Notes: generated from the sequence alone by a model not told the origin. DNA of 64,000 bases from Roseococcus pinisoli (GCF_018413645.1 NZ_JAHCDA010000006.1:1-64000), one strand, 5' to 3'; numbered from the stretch's first letter, positions 1 through 8,532 are shown. Numbers and translations: made by a program.

Positions 1-190
1 GGGGCGCGCGGGGGCCGCCCCCCCCCGGGCGCCGGGGTGGTTGCGGCGGCCTCCGGGCCCCCCGGGGGGGGGGGGGGGGGGGGGCGGGGGGGGGGGGCCC
101 CCCCCGCCCCCCCCCCCGCGGCGGGGAAGGGACGAAACGGCCATGCGTCGGGCTGCCTGGGGATGAGCAGCGGGTGATGGCCGGTAAGGT
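1..190. other. Low-complexity G/C block and gene-free left edge
   Basis: The first ~130 bases consist largely of homopolymer runs of G and C, including a run of more than 15 G near position 65-84 and long C runs near 98-118. No coding frame with a start or a recognisable domain is visible. This is most simply a low-quality contig end rather than biology. Bases 131-190 look like normal high-GC sequence downstream of the first minus-strand gene, and I see no clear terminator there. Confidence 0.7.
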
Positions 191-1174
191 TCAAGACTCC
201 TCGGGCCGCAGGCCGACCGCGCCGACGATACCCGCGAAGCGGGCAACAGTGTCCCGCAGCAGGGTGCCGAAGGGCTCGGGGCCCAGGCCGGCGGCCTCGT
301 AGCCCTGGCCGGCCAGCCGCTCGACGACGCGCGGGTCGCGAAGGGCGGCAAGCCCGGCCTCGGTCAGCGCCGCCAGCACCGGCGCGGGCGTGCCGGCGGG
401 CGCCAGGATGCCCTGCCAGGTCCTGATCTCGAAGCCGGGGGCGACCGTCTCGGCGAAGGTCGGTATCTCGGGCGCGCCCGGGCTGCGCTCCTTGCCCGTG
501 ACGCCGAGCGCCACCAGGCGACCTGCCCGAACATGGTCGATCGCCGTGCCCAGCGTGATGAGGCCGGCATCCAGCGTGCCGCTGAGCACGTCCACGATCA
601 GCGGCCCGCCGCCGCGATAGGCGATGTGATCGGGCCGCCCGCCCAGCGCCTCCGCCAGCAGCTCGCTGGCGAAGTGATGCGCGGTGCCGAGACCGGGCAC
701 GCCCATGGTCACCCGCTGGCGTGCCCGCAGCCGCTGGGCATAGGCCGCGGCGTCGGGCAGGCCGGCCCGCGGATGCGCGACCACGACATGCGAGGCGGTG
801 GCGCCCAGCAGCACCGGGGCCAGCCTCGGCACGAAGGGGCCGGTGCCGGGCACGGGCAGGGCTTCTACCGCGGCCAGGGTGTCGTTGGTGATGAGCAGGG
901 TGTGCCCGTCCGCCGCCGCGCGCACCACCGCCTGGTTGCCCACGCGGGAGGAGGCGCCGCCGATATTCTCGATCACGATGCTCTGGCCGAGCGCCGCGGA
1001 GAAGGCCGGGACGAAGGCCCGCGCGAAGACGTCCACGCCGCCCGCGGGCGGGAAGGGGACGATGGCGCGGAGGGGGCGCGGGAAAAGGCCCTGCGCGCGC
1101 ACGGCGGGGGCGGCGAGGAGGGAGGCGGAGGCGCCGAGAAGCGCGCGGCGCGGAAGGCGGATCATGGGGTTCAT
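191..1174 (-). CDS. Bug/TctC-family periplasmic solute-binding protein
   Basis: A 327-residue extracytoplasmic binding protein of the Bug (TctC) family, which captures carboxylates and other small anions; the ligand cannot be read from sequence. A twin-arginine signal (RRALLGAS, residues 9-16) ends in a cleavage-like AVRAQ near 28. The family's N-terminal signature follows (VPFPPAGGVDVFAR near 39-52, then a VIEN element near 66). The ATG at 1174 overlaps the stop of the upstream Bug gene in ATGA, so the two are probably translationally coupled. An internal ATG three codons in is an alternative start. No TctA or TctB gene is adjacent, so the membrane partner is unknown. Confidence 0.9.
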   Translation of the reverse strand: MNPMIRLPRRALLGASASLLAAPAVRAQGLFPRPLRAIVPFPPAGGVDVFARAFVPAFSAALGQSIVIENIGGASSRVGNQAVVRAAADGHTLLITNDTLAAVEALPVPGTGPFVPRLAPVLLGATASHVVVAHPRAGLPDAAAYAQRLRARQRVTMGVPGLGTAHHFASELLAEALGGRPDHIAYRGGGPLIVDVLSGTLDAGLITLGTAIDHVRAGRLVALGVTGKERSPGAPEIPTFAETVAPGFEIRTWQGILAPAGTPAPVLAALTEAGLAALRDPRVVERLAGQGYEAAGLGPEPFGTLLRDTVARFAGIVGAVGLRPEES

Positions 1175-2148
1175 CCTCGGGGGGCGCGCTCGGCGATGGC
1201 GCGGATAATGGGGGCGGCCTGCGCGCTGGAAGCCGCTGCGCGGGCCGCGAATTCCTGGGGCGGCAGGGCGGTGATGGTGAAGCCGAGGCCGCGCAGGCGC
1301 TCGGCGACGGCGGGATCAGCGAGCGCCGCCGCGAAGCCCTGGTTGAGCGCCGCGACGATCTCGGGCGACGTCCGGGCGGGGGCGAGGATGCCCTGCCAGG
1401 AATCGATGTCGAAGCCTGGGGCCACGGTCTCCGCGAAGGTCGGAACCTCGGGCAGGGCCGGGTCGCGGGTGCCGGTGCTGACGGCCAGCGGCACGATCGT
1501 GCCCTGGCGGATGTATTCGGTGACCGCGGGCAGCGTGATGACCAGCGCATCGGTGTTGCGGGCGATGAGGTCGGTCGCGGCCGGGCCGCCGCCGCGATAG
1601 GACACGAATTCCACGCGCAGCCCGCCCAGGCGCTCGGCCAGCAGCTCATGCACGACCTGGGCGATGCCGGCCTGGGCGGGGATGCCGACATTGAGGCCGC
1701 CCGGCCGCGACCGCGCGGCCTCGACATAGGCGCGGACGTCGCGGAAGCCGGTGCCCGGATGGGTGACCAGGATCTGTGCCGCGCGCACCGCCTGGATGAC
1801 GGGGGCGAAGCGCTCGAAGCTCACGCCCGCGCGCGGATCGGCGAGGGCGGAGAGGATAATGGCGTCGCCGGTCAGCAGCAGGGTGTGCCCGTCCGGCTCG
1901 GCCCGCGCGACCTGCTGGGCCGCGAGCAGGCCATTGGCGCCGCCCTGGTTCTCCACAACCACGGGCTGCCCGAAGCGGGCCGTCAGGGCGGGGGCCAGGA
2001 TGCGGGCGAGGGAATCGAGGCTCGCCCCCGGCGCGGAGGAGACGACGAGGCGGATGGCCCGCTGCGGGAAGGTGGCGGCATGGGCGAAGGCCGGGCGCGC
2101 GACGGCAAGGGCAGCCGCGCCGGCCATCAGATGGCGGCGGTGGAGCAT
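1171..2148 (-). CDS. Bug/TctC-family periplasmic solute-binding protein
   Basis: Second of a tandem Bug pair, 325 residues, diverged from its neighbour but with the same layout: an RRH signal region (residues 4-6), hydrophobic stretch and ARPAFAHA-like cleavage zone, then the VVSSAPGASLDSLAR loop and VVVENQGGANG. The APGAS loop departs from the more usual PPGG of the family, which may reflect a different ligand. It is the first gene of the unit, and its start lies about 190 bp from a perfect 25-bp palindrome in an AT-rich island that probably carries the promoter. The RBS is weak (GGAATT upstream of the ATG). Confidence 0.9.
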   Translation of the reverse strand: MLHRRHLMAGAAALAVARPAFAHAATFPQRAIRLVVSSAPGASLDSLARILAPALTARFGQPVVVENQGGANGLLAAQQVARAEPDGHTLLLTGDAIILSALADPRAGVSFERFAPVIQAVRAAQILVTHPGTGFRDVRAYVEAARSRPGGLNVGIPAQAGIAQVVHELLAERLGGLRVEFVSYRGGGPAATDLIARNTDALVITLPAVTEYIRQGTIVPLAVSTGTRDPALPEVPTFAETVAPGFDIDSWQGILAPARTSPEIVAALNQGFAAALADPAVAERLRGLGFTITALPPQEFAARAAASSAQAAPIIRAIAERAPRG

Positions 2149-2337
2149 GGCGGAATTCCAGGAACGAAAGTGAGGGAGAAGGGAGGGCGCGGCCGGGCGT
2201 CAGCCCTGCCGCCCGGCAGCCCGACATCGCGTCCGGTCGAGACGGATCCGCCGCGGGGCGGAAACGGGTGGTTCGACGGACATGGCGGGGGCGGGGGCTC
2301 CGTTCGCTTGTTGGGCGAAGGATATACACAATGAAAA

Positions 2338-2362
2338 ATAGTTGAAAAGCATTTTCAACTAT
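2338..2362. promoter_or_regulatory. Perfect 11-bp inverted repeat in AT-rich island (putative operator)
   Basis: Arms ATAGTTGAAAA and TTTTCAACTAT are separated by GCA. The element sits in an AT-rich patch (about 2321-2380) inside an otherwise very GC-rich gap upstream of the tandem Bug genes. It is immediately followed by ATAATTAAC, a 9-mer repeated twice in the 6.4-6.6 kb intergenic region. The perfect symmetry and location suggest a dimeric repressor or activator site; the regulator is not identifiable here. Confidence 0.55.
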
Positions 2363-2410
2363 AATTAACGATAAAAATGTACATCGCCCTCTTGTCGTGA
2401 GGGTGGAGGG

Positions 2411-2434
2411 GGCCGCCGGATGTCGCCGGCGGCC
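2411..2434 (-). terminator. GC-rich hairpin after the flavin monooxygenase gene
   Basis: A perfect 9-bp stem (GGCCGCCGG / CCGGCGGCC) with a 6-nt loop begins six bases past the stop codon of the minus-strand gene ending at 2440. There is no strong T-tract, so it may be a weak intrinsic terminator or a 3'-end stabiliser for the three-gene operon 2440-6397. Confidence 0.5.
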
Positions 2435-2439
2435 GCCGT

Positions 2440-3735
2440 TCAGAAGGCCAGCAGATTGTCGCGCAGCGTGGCGCCGCCGTATTCCGTCCGGGTCAGGCCG
2501 CGCTTCTGCAAGGTCGGCACGAGCCCTTCCGTGATCGAAAGCAGGTAGCGCGGCTTGATGTGGCCCGCGATCAGGAAGCCGTCGCCGCCGACCTCCTCGA
2601 TCACGTTCCGCAGCTCCTCGGCGATGCTGTCCGGCGTGCCGATCACCGTGAAGGTGCGCACCCGCGTCGCGATATCGCGCAGCGTGGCGCCCGGGCCCGC
2701 ATTCGCGAAGGTGCGAAGCAGCGACTGCACCCCGTTGATCTTGATCTCGGGCAGCGGCGTGTCGAGGTCCATCTTCGAGAAATCGATGCCCGACTGATAG
2801 GAGTAGGAGGCCAGGGTGCGCTCGATATTCGCGTGGCGTGCCCGCGCCTGCTGCTCCTTCAGCTCCTCCGCCTCGCGCTTGCTGCCCACCACGAAGGGCG
2901 ACAGCGTGAAGAGCACCTTCACGCCGGACGGATCGCGCCCGTATTCCCGCGCATGGCGATGCACCTCGTCGCGATAGTCCTTCATGGCCTCCACGTCTTC
3001 GGCATGGCCCGCCAGCACGATCTCCGCGTTGCGGCCGCTGAAGCGACGGCCGCGCGGCGAGGCGCCGGGCGCCACGAAAACCGGCTTGCCCTGCGGCGAG
3101 CGCGGCACGTTGAGCGGCCCGCGCGACTTGTAGAAGCGCCCCTCGAAGTTGATCGGGCGCACCTTGGAGGGATCGGCGAAGACGTGGTTCGCCTCGTCCA
3201 GCACCACCGCATCGGCGTCCCAGGCCTCCCAGAGCTGGCTCACCAGGTCGATGTACTCGTCCGCCATGTCGTAGCGGAGGTCGTGCTCCGGCTGGGCGGG
3301 CAGGCCGTAATTCTGGCCGGCGCGGTCATTGGCGGCGGTGACGATGTTCCAGCCGATGCGGCCCGAGGAGAAGTGATCCAGGGTCGAGACCAGGCGGGCC
3401 AGCAGGTAGGGCGGGTAGAAGGTGGAGGTCAGCGTCGGCACGATGCCAAGGTTGCTCGTGACCGCGGCGAGGTAGGGCGTCAGCGCCGCCGGATCGAACT
3501 TCGGCGTCATGATCGCGTTCTTCAGGTAGAAGTCCATCGAAGCGCCATAGGTGTCCGGCACCGTCGAGGAATCCTCGATGATGAAGACGTCGAAGAAGGC
3601 GCGCTCCAGCGCGCGCGCCGCATCCTGGAACAGGGCCGGCTTGGTCCAGTCGTAGCCATGCGGGAAGCCGGGTTCGTTCCAGCCCTGGATGGTCGTGCCA
3701 GGGCCGAGGAACCAGCCGAGGTGGAATTTCGACAT
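2440..3735 (-). CDS. LLM-class FMN-dependent monooxygenase (NtaA/SnaA/DszA group)
   Basis: A 431-residue luciferase-like flavin monooxygenase of the NtaA/DmoA type, which uses reduced FMN and O2 to cleave C-N or C-S bonds in small xenobiotic-type substrates. Visible signatures are GRIGWNIVTAAN (the conserved substrate/flavin strand), the RYDMADEYIDLV helix, the DPSKVRP element followed by the FxGRFY strand, and the PQGKPV-APGASPRG phosphate-binding stretch. Length fits the family (about 430-450). The start has a GGAG RBS about 8 nt upstream. It is last in an operon with a Bug protein and a family-5 binding protein, suggesting uptake coupled to oxidation. No flavin reductase is encoded nearby, so reduced FMN must come from elsewhere. 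The substrate is not predictable. Confidence 0.9.
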   Translation of the reverse strand: MSKFHLGWFLGPGTTIQGWNEPGFPHGYDWTKPALFQDAARALERAFFDVFIIEDSSTVPDTYGASMDFYLKNAIMTPKFDPAALTPYLAAVTSNLGIVPTLTSTFYPPYLLARLVSTLDHFSSGRIGWNIVTAANDRAGQNYGLPAQPEHDLRYDMADEYIDLVSQLWEAWDADAVVLDEANHVFADPSKVRPINFEGRFYKSRGPLNVPRSPQGKPVFVAPGASPRGRRFSGRNAEIVLAGHAEDVEAMKDYRDEVHRHAREYGRDPSGVKVLFTLSPFVVGSKREAEELKEQQARARHANIERTLASYSYQSGIDFSKMDLDTPLPEIKINGVQSLLRTFANAGPGATLRDIATRVRTFTVIGTPDSIAEELRNVIEEVGGDGFLIAGHIKPRYLLSITEGLVPTLQKRGLTRTEYGGATLRDNLLAF

Positions 3736-3765
3736 GTCAAATCGCTCCGAGGAAAAGGGCGGCGC

Positions 3766-5370
3766 TCAGCGCCGCTTGCCGATGTTCCAGTAGGCCTGCA
3801 CGGGAACGGGGAAGACGCCCGTGAGCTCGCGGCTATAGGCGACGGGCCGCACGACGCCGCCGAGCGGGATGTAGGGCAGCGTCTTGAAGGCCTGGACCTG
3901 CAGCTCCTTGGCGAGGCGCGCCTGCTGCGTGGTGTCCGAGGTGTCGAACCACTGGTTGCGCAGATCCTCGAGCACGGGATCGTCCGGCCAGCCGAACCAG
4001 CCGCTGGCCCCGGGGCCGCGCAGCATCTGGTTGACGGCGGGGTTGAGGATGTCGGTCCCCGTCCAGGTGGTGAGGAAGACGCTCCAGCCGCCGCGATCGG
4101 TGGTGTCGCGGTTGGTGCGGCGCTGGACCATGGTCGCGAAATCGGTCGACACCAGCTCGGTGTTGATGCCGATGCGGCGCAGCAGGTCGGCCGCGACCAG
4201 GCTCATCGGCGCGATCATCGGATGGTCCTGCACGGCGAGGACCACGGCCTTTTCGCCGTTGTAGCCGCTGCTGCGGAGCGCCGCGCGCGCGGCCTCCAGG
4301 CTGGCTTCCTTCAGGACTTCCGCGCCGTCATCCGTCCCATAGGCGGTGCCGCAGGCGTAGAAGCTCGTGCAGGGGACCTGCTGCTCCGGCCGGCTGGTCG
4401 CCGATTGCAGGAAGGACGCCTGGTCGACGCCGAGCGCCACGGCCCGCCGCACCTCGGGGTTGTTGAAGGGGGGCTGCAGGTGGTTGAACTGCAGCATGGC
4501 GTAGACGCCCGAGGGATTGCGCACGTCCACGACGAGGTTCCGACGGCTCTCGATGGCCGGCAGCAGGTCGAGCGAGGGCTGGTCCCAGTAGTCGTATTCG
4601 CCGCTGATCAGCGCCGAGAGCGCCGTCGCGGAGTCGCCGATGATGCCCCATTCGACGCGATCGACCGCCGGGATGCGCCCGCCCGCGATGCTGCTGACCG
4701 GCTCGCGGCGCGGCACGTAGTGCTCGAACTTCGCCCAGGAGGCGTGCGAGCCCGAGACCCATTCGTCGCGCAGGAAGCGGAAGGGCCCACTGCCCACCCA
4801 TTCGGTGATCTGCTGCGACGGATCGGTCTTCGCCACGCGCTCCGGCATGATGAAGCATTGCGAGGAGTTAGACTTGCCGATGGCCGCCGGCAGCAGCGGG
4901 AAGGGCCGCTTGAGGCGGATGCGCAGGCGCCGGTCGTCGATCGCCTCCATCCGGTCGGTGACGCGCCGCAGCGCCTGGCCGAAGCCGTCGCGCGCGGACC
5001 AGCGGGCGATGGAGGCGATGCAGTCCTGCGCGCGCACCGGCTCGCCATCATGGAAGCGAAGCCCGTCGCGCAGGCTGATGACGTAGCTGCGCCCGTCATC
5101 CTCCACCGTCCATCCCTCGGCCATCTGCGGGCGCGGGATGTTGTCCGCATCCACCGCGATCAGCTGGTCATAGGTGAGGAAGGCGTAGTCCTTCGTCGAG
5201 GCCGAGGTTGTCCAGACGGGATCGAGGCTCTGGAGATCGGCGGCATGGATGATGCGCAGCGTATTGGGCCGCGCGTTGCGGCTGCTCCGCTGGGCGCGCG
5301 AGGGCGTGGGGAGGGCCGCGCCCGCGGCAAGCAGGGCCGCGTTCCGGACGAGGCTTCGTCGGGTCGTCAT
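3766..5370 (-). CDS. ABC transporter substrate-binding protein, family 5 (peptide/nickel type)
   Basis: A 534-residue SBP_bac_5 protein of the DppA/OppA group, periplasmic receptor for peptides, opines or similar ligands. The start at 5370 is preceded by an AGGTGA RBS and gives MTTRRSLVRNAALLAAG, a twin-arginine signal; the longer open frame upstream lacks such features. Family hallmarks include the AEGWTVEDDGRSYVISLRDGLRFHDGEPV segment near residues 95-125 (given here as a landmark in two parts: AEGWTVEDDGRSY and LRDGLRFHDGEPV) and NNPEVRRAVALGVD in the middle. No permease or ATPase genes are adjacent, so it is an orphan receptor. It lies between a Bug gene and a flavin monooxygenase with 30-49 nt gaps. 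Confidence 0.9.
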   Translation of the reverse strand: MTTRRSLVRNAALLAAGAALPTPSRAQRSSRNARPNTLRIIHAADLQSLDPVWTTSASTKDYAFLTYDQLIAVDADNIPRPQMAEGWTVEDDGRSYVISLRDGLRFHDGEPVRAQDCIASIARWSARDGFGQALRRVTDRMEAIDDRRLRIRLKRPFPLLPAAIGKSNSSQCFIMPERVAKTDPSQQITEWVGSGPFRFLRDEWVSGSHASWAKFEHYVPRREPVSSIAGGRIPAVDRVEWGIIGDSATALSALISGEYDYWDQPSLDLLPAIESRRNLVVDVRNPSGVYAMLQFNHLQPPFNNPEVRRAVALGVDQASFLQSATSRPEQQVPCTSFYACGTAYGTDDGAEVLKEASLEAARAALRSSGYNGEKAVVLAVQDHPMIAPMSLVAADLLRRIGINTELVSTDFATMVQRRTNRDTTDRGGWSVFLTTWTGTDILNPAVNQMLRGPGASGWFGWPDDPVLEDLRNQWFDTSDTTQQARLAKELQVQAFKTLPYIPLGGVVRPVAYSRELTGVFPVPVQAYWNIGKRR

Positions 5371-5419
5371 GATGTTCACCTGTGGCGTTGTGCGAAGGGG
5401 CGGGAGGCGTGGTCGCGCG

Positions 5420-6397
5420 CTAGTCGACCGTGATGGGGGACTGCTCCTGCAGCGCCGCCCATTGGCGGATCTCGCGGTCGAGATGGTCGCCGAGATCGGC
5501 GCGGCTGCCGCCGACGAGGGCGACATCCACCCGCTCGAAGCCGGCGCGCAGTTCCGGATTGGCGAGCACGAGCCGCAGCGCCGCGTTGAGGCGTTCCAGC
5601 ACCGGCTCCGGCGTGCCGGCCGGCGCGAAGAGGCCGTTCCAGCTCGTCACGCCGTAGCCGGGATAGAGCTCGCCGATGGCGCGCACGCCGGGGAGGGAGG
5701 CGACGCGCTCGGGCGAGGTGACAGCCAGCACGCGCACGCCGCGCTCCTCGCGCAGCGCGCCGACATCCGGCGTCTGGATGAAGCCGACATGGACGCGGCC
5801 CGCGATGATGTCCACGGCGCCGCTGCCGCCGTTATAGGGCACGTAGGTGACCTGGATTTCCGCGCGCCGCGCGAGCAGCTCCACCGCCATGCGCATGACG
5901 GTCGCGGCGCCGGTGATCGCGACGGTGAGCTCGCCCGGATGCCGCTTCGCCCAGGCCACCAGCTCCTCGAGATTGCTCGCCTCGACGGAGGGGCCGGCGA
6001 CCACCGCAAAGGGCGTGACGGCGATGCGCCCGACCGGCGCCAGCACGCGCCGCGGATCGCCCGGCGGAAGCTGCGGCTGCAGCACCGGATTGATCGAGAG
6101 CGCGGGCGTGCCGAAGAGCAGCGTGTGCCCATCGGCCCGGGCCCGCGCGACATAGGTGGTAGCGATGGTGGTGGAGGCGCCGGGGCGGTTCTCCACCACG
6201 ACGGGCTGGCCCAACTCGCCACTCAGCCTTTCGGCCACGCGCCGCGCGATCGTGTCGACGCTGCTGCCGCTCGTATAGGGAACGGCGATCGAGATTGGGC
6301 GGGTCGGGAAGGTGGTGCCGGTGCCTTGCGCGAGGGCAGCGGCGGAGAGGCCCGAAAGGCCGCAGGCGAGGAGGAGGGCCCGTCGCCCTGCCGCCAT
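5420..6397 (-). CDS. Bug/TctC-family periplasmic solute-binding protein
   Basis: A 325-residue Bug protein and first gene of the 2440-6397 operon. I chose the ATG at 6397 because it follows an AAGG about 9 nt upstream and yields a clean signal peptide (AAGRRALLLACGL, cleavage near ALAQ). An in-frame ATG at 6448 would add 17 polar residues. The family core reads VPYTSGSSVDTIAR, then VVVENRPGAST and ADGHTLLFG. The TSGS in place of PPGG in the ligand loop is unusual. It faces another Bug gene across a gene-free region with AT islands. Confidence 0.88.
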   Translation of the reverse strand: MAAGRRALLLACGLSGLSAAALAQGTGTTFPTRPISIAVPYTSGSSVDTIARRVAERLSGELGQPVVVENRPGASTTIATTYVARARADGHTLLFGTPALSINPVLQPQLPPGDPRRVLAPVGRIAVTPFAVVAGPSVEASNLEELVAWAKRHPGELTVAITGAATVMRMAVELLARRAEIQVTYVPYNGGSGAVDIIAGRVHVGFIQTPDVGALREERGVRVLAVTSPERVASLPGVRAIGELYPGYGVTSWNGLFAPAGTPEPVLERLNAALRLVLANPELRAGFERVDVALVGGSRADLGDHLDREIRQWAALQEQSPITVD

Positions 6398-6936
6398 CGG
6401 CGGTCGCCTTGCTGCTGCCGGTTTGTCGCCCGTCACGTCGGCCGTCATCGCATCGCACCATAATTAACCGCATTTATGAGTATTTTACCGAAAATATCGT
6501 GTCAATGTGTGTTTAACGGAATCGTTGCGGTTTCAGGTCTTGGTATGCAGGTGACCGCAGCGGGGGTCCTTTGGAGTGAGCAAGGGAAAGCAAGGGAATG
6601 GAACGATTTTGTCGACTTCATAATTAACAAATTGAAAATGTTAATATTGACAATATGATCGTTGTTGATCGTAAAATGACGTCGACGATCATGACCCCAG
6701 GGGCAAGCTCCTCGAGATGACACAGCGGCCCAGCCGGCCATTCGCCTTGCCGACCCGCCTTGGCCAGCGGTGTCGATGTTCGGGGCATTGAGCCGCTTCC
6801 CCCTGATCCCATGCCGATCCCCAGCGCCGCCGCGGCTCGCCGGCGGCGCGGGTGATCGGCCGCTCCCTCATTTGCGCGCGTGCCGCCGTCCCGCTTTCCG
6901 CCGAGGTCGCGGCGCCGCGTTCCGAAAGACCCTTCG
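6398..6936. promoter_or_regulatory. Divergent intergenic region with AT islands, motifs and a hairpin
   Basis: About 490-540 bp between divergent Bug genes without a convincing gene. Two AT-rich patches (about 6455-6525 and 6605-6690) interrupt GC-rich flanks. They contain two copies of ATAATTAAC (6460 and 6620), two copies of ATCGTTG (6521, 6658), a near-palindrome TGTTAATATTGACA (6639-6652) and a TTGACA (6647-6652) with TAAAAT 19 nt later, which would be a poorly spaced promoter. A 9-bp GC hairpin (6824-6832 with 6841-6849) lies in the presumed leader of the plus-strand gene. Short open frames here show no domain or good RBS. Confidence 0.5.
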
Positions 6937-7905
6937 ATGCCGATGAACCGTCGCCACTTGCTCGCCGCGCCGGCGCTGCTTCCGCTGTTGCCGCTTGGCG
7001 CCGCCGCCTCGGCCTATCCCGACCGGCCGCTGCGCTACGTGGTGCCCTTCCAGGCGGGCGCGATGAACGATCTGCTCGCCCGTCACGTCGCGCGCGATCT
7101 CACCGCGCGGCTCGGCCAGCCCGTCGTGGTGGAGAACCGCGTCGGCGCCGGCGGTGCGCTGGGAACGCAATACGTCACGCAGCAGCGGGCGGATGGCTAT
7201 ACGCTGCTCAACTCCACCAGCGGGGTGCTGTGCATCGTTCCGCACATCATCGACGCGCCCTTCGATCCCTTCCGCGACTTCACGCCGGTCGGTTTTCCGG
7301 GCGAAGGCTTCACCGTGCTGGCCGTGCATCCCTCCGTGCCGGTGAATTCGGTGGAGGAGCTGGTGGCCTATGCCCGCGCCCATCCGGGCAAGCTGAACTT
7401 CGGCTCCGCCGGCCACGGCTCCTTCGGGCATATCCAGGGCGAGCTGTTCAAGCAGCTGGCGGAGATCGACGCGGTGCACGTGCCCTTTCCCGGCAGCGCC
7501 GGTGCGCTCAACAGCGCCATCGCCGGCGACACGCAGTTCATCTTCGACGCCTATGCGCTCCAGCACGCCCAGGCGGGCCGGCTGCGCGCCCTCGCCATCA
7601 CGGGCCCCGGCCGCTGGGAGGCGGCGCCCGACCTGCCGAACGTGAAGGAGGTCGGCCTCGCCAACTGGCCGGTCAATCCCTGGTGGACGATCCTCGTCCG
7701 CTCCTCGACCCCGCCGGAGATCGTGGCCACGCTGAACCGCTCTCTCAACGAGGCCTTCGAGGACCGGTCCCTGCTGGATCCGCTCAAGACCCTCGGCCTG
7801 CGGCCGGAGCGGCTGAGCCCCGAGCAGATCCAGGAGAAGGTCCGCCACGACCACGCCGTCTATGGGGCGCTGGTGCGCCGCATCGGCCTCTCCAGCCGCT
7901 CCTGA
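6937..7905 (+). CDS. Bug/TctC-family periplasmic solute-binding protein
   Basis: A 322-residue Bug protein. The start at 6937 (MPMNRRHLLAAPALL) gives a twin-arginine-like signal; ATG 6943 is equally possible, while the upstream frame to 6880 is rich in Arg and Pro and probably untranslated. Core motifs are VPFQAGAMNDLLAR, VVVENRVGAGGALG and ADGYTLLNS. The QAGAMND loop is divergent from PPGG-type relatives. It is followed after 36 nt by an AhpD-like gene with its own RBS, forming a two-gene unit that ends at a large palindrome. Confidence 0.9.
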   Translation: MPMNRRHLLAAPALLPLLPLGAAASAYPDRPLRYVVPFQAGAMNDLLARHVARDLTARLGQPVVVENRVGAGGALGTQYVTQQRADGYTLLNSTSGVLCIVPHIIDAPFDPFRDFTPVGFPGEGFTVLAVHPSVPVNSVEELVAYARAHPGKLNFGSAGHGSFGHIQGELFKQLAEIDAVHVPFPGSAGALNSAIAGDTQFIFDAYALQHAQAGRLRALAITGPGRWEAAPDLPNVKEVGLANWPVNPWWTILVRSSTPPEIVATLNRSLNEAFEDRSLLDPLKTLGLRPERLSPEQIQEKVRHDHAVYGALVRRIGLSSRS

Positions 7906-7941
7906 ACATCAACCATTCCTGAAGATCACGGGGAAATCCGC

Positions 7942-8532
7942 ATGACCGAACACAAGCCGCGCGGCGAGGCCGTGTCCTTCCTGCGCATCGCCGAGCCGCA
8001 GAAGGTGACGCCCGAGCTCGCCGAGCTCCAGGCCGAGGAGAAGGCCCGCAAGGGCTATGTCCGCCATGGGCTGACGCTGCCCTTCCGGCCGGAGCACCTG
8101 GTCGCCAGCCAGCGCTTCGTGAACCTGCTGGTGCGCGGGCCCAACGGCCTGCTCTCCTTTCGCGAGAGGGAGCTCCTGGCGCTGGTGGTGAGCGTGGAGA
8201 ATCGCTGCGACGTCTGCGTCATCCAGCACGCCACCGCGCTGCAGAAGACGGGCGCGCCGAAGAGCCTGGTGGACGTGCTGACGGTGAACTGGCGCCGCGC
8301 CGACCTCTCAGATCGCGAGCGCGCGCTGGCCGAGTTCGCGACGAAGCTGACGCGCCATCCCGCCGATGCGGACGAAAGCTACATCGGCGGCCTGCGGGCC
8401 GCCGGCTTCAGCGAGGAGGAGATCATCGAGGTCGCGCAGATCGTCGGCATCTTCAACTACACCAACCGCGTCACCGGCGTGCTCGGGACGCGGCTGAACG
8501 ACGAGGCCCACGCCGCCTATCGCGCGGGCTAG
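7942..8532 (+). CDS. AhpD-like peroxidase-related protein (carboxymuconolactone decarboxylase fold)
   Basis: A 196-residue protein of the alkylhydroperoxidase-like (AhpD/CMD) superfamily, subtype annotated as uncharacterised peroxidase-related enzyme. The redox signature is C89-x-x-C92 with H96 (ENRCDVCVIQH), matching the AhpD active-site pattern. A second helix bundle near residues 110-180 contains the ERALAEFATKLTRHP element typical of the group. Role by family: thiol-based reduction of peroxides, or an undefined step in catabolism. RBS GGGGAAA precedes the ATG. Cotranscription with a Bug receptor hints that it processes or protects during use of the imported ligand; this is inference. Confidence 0.85.
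   Translation: MTEHKPRGEAVSFLRIAEPQKVTPELAELQAEEKARKGYVRHGLTLPFRPEHLVASQRFVNLLVRGPNGLLSFRERELLALVVSVENRCDVCVIQHATALQKTGAPKSLVDVLTVNWRRADLSDRERALAEFATKLTRHPADADESYIGGLRAAGFSEEEIIEVAQIVGIFNYTNRVTGVLGTRLNDEAHAAYRAG

Noticed and set aside
1-130. Telomere-like or structured repeat at the left edge
   Set aside because: The runs are not periodic and are limited to the very edge, so an artefact is simpler.
2560-5433. Plus-strand open frame of 957 codons
   Set aside because: It is antisense to the monooxygenase and family-5 receptor genes; composition is rich in Arg, Gly, Ala and His with no domain, a usual shadow in GC-rich DNA.
6476-6658. 60-codon plus-strand frame in the divergent intergenic region
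   Set aside because: It spans AT-rich control DNA, has no RBS, and the sequence has no protein-like pattern.
6647-6677. TTGACA ... TAAAAT promoter in the 6.6-kb island
   Set aside because: The spacing is 19 nt and the AT-rich context gives many chance matches; kept only as a remark in the region entry.
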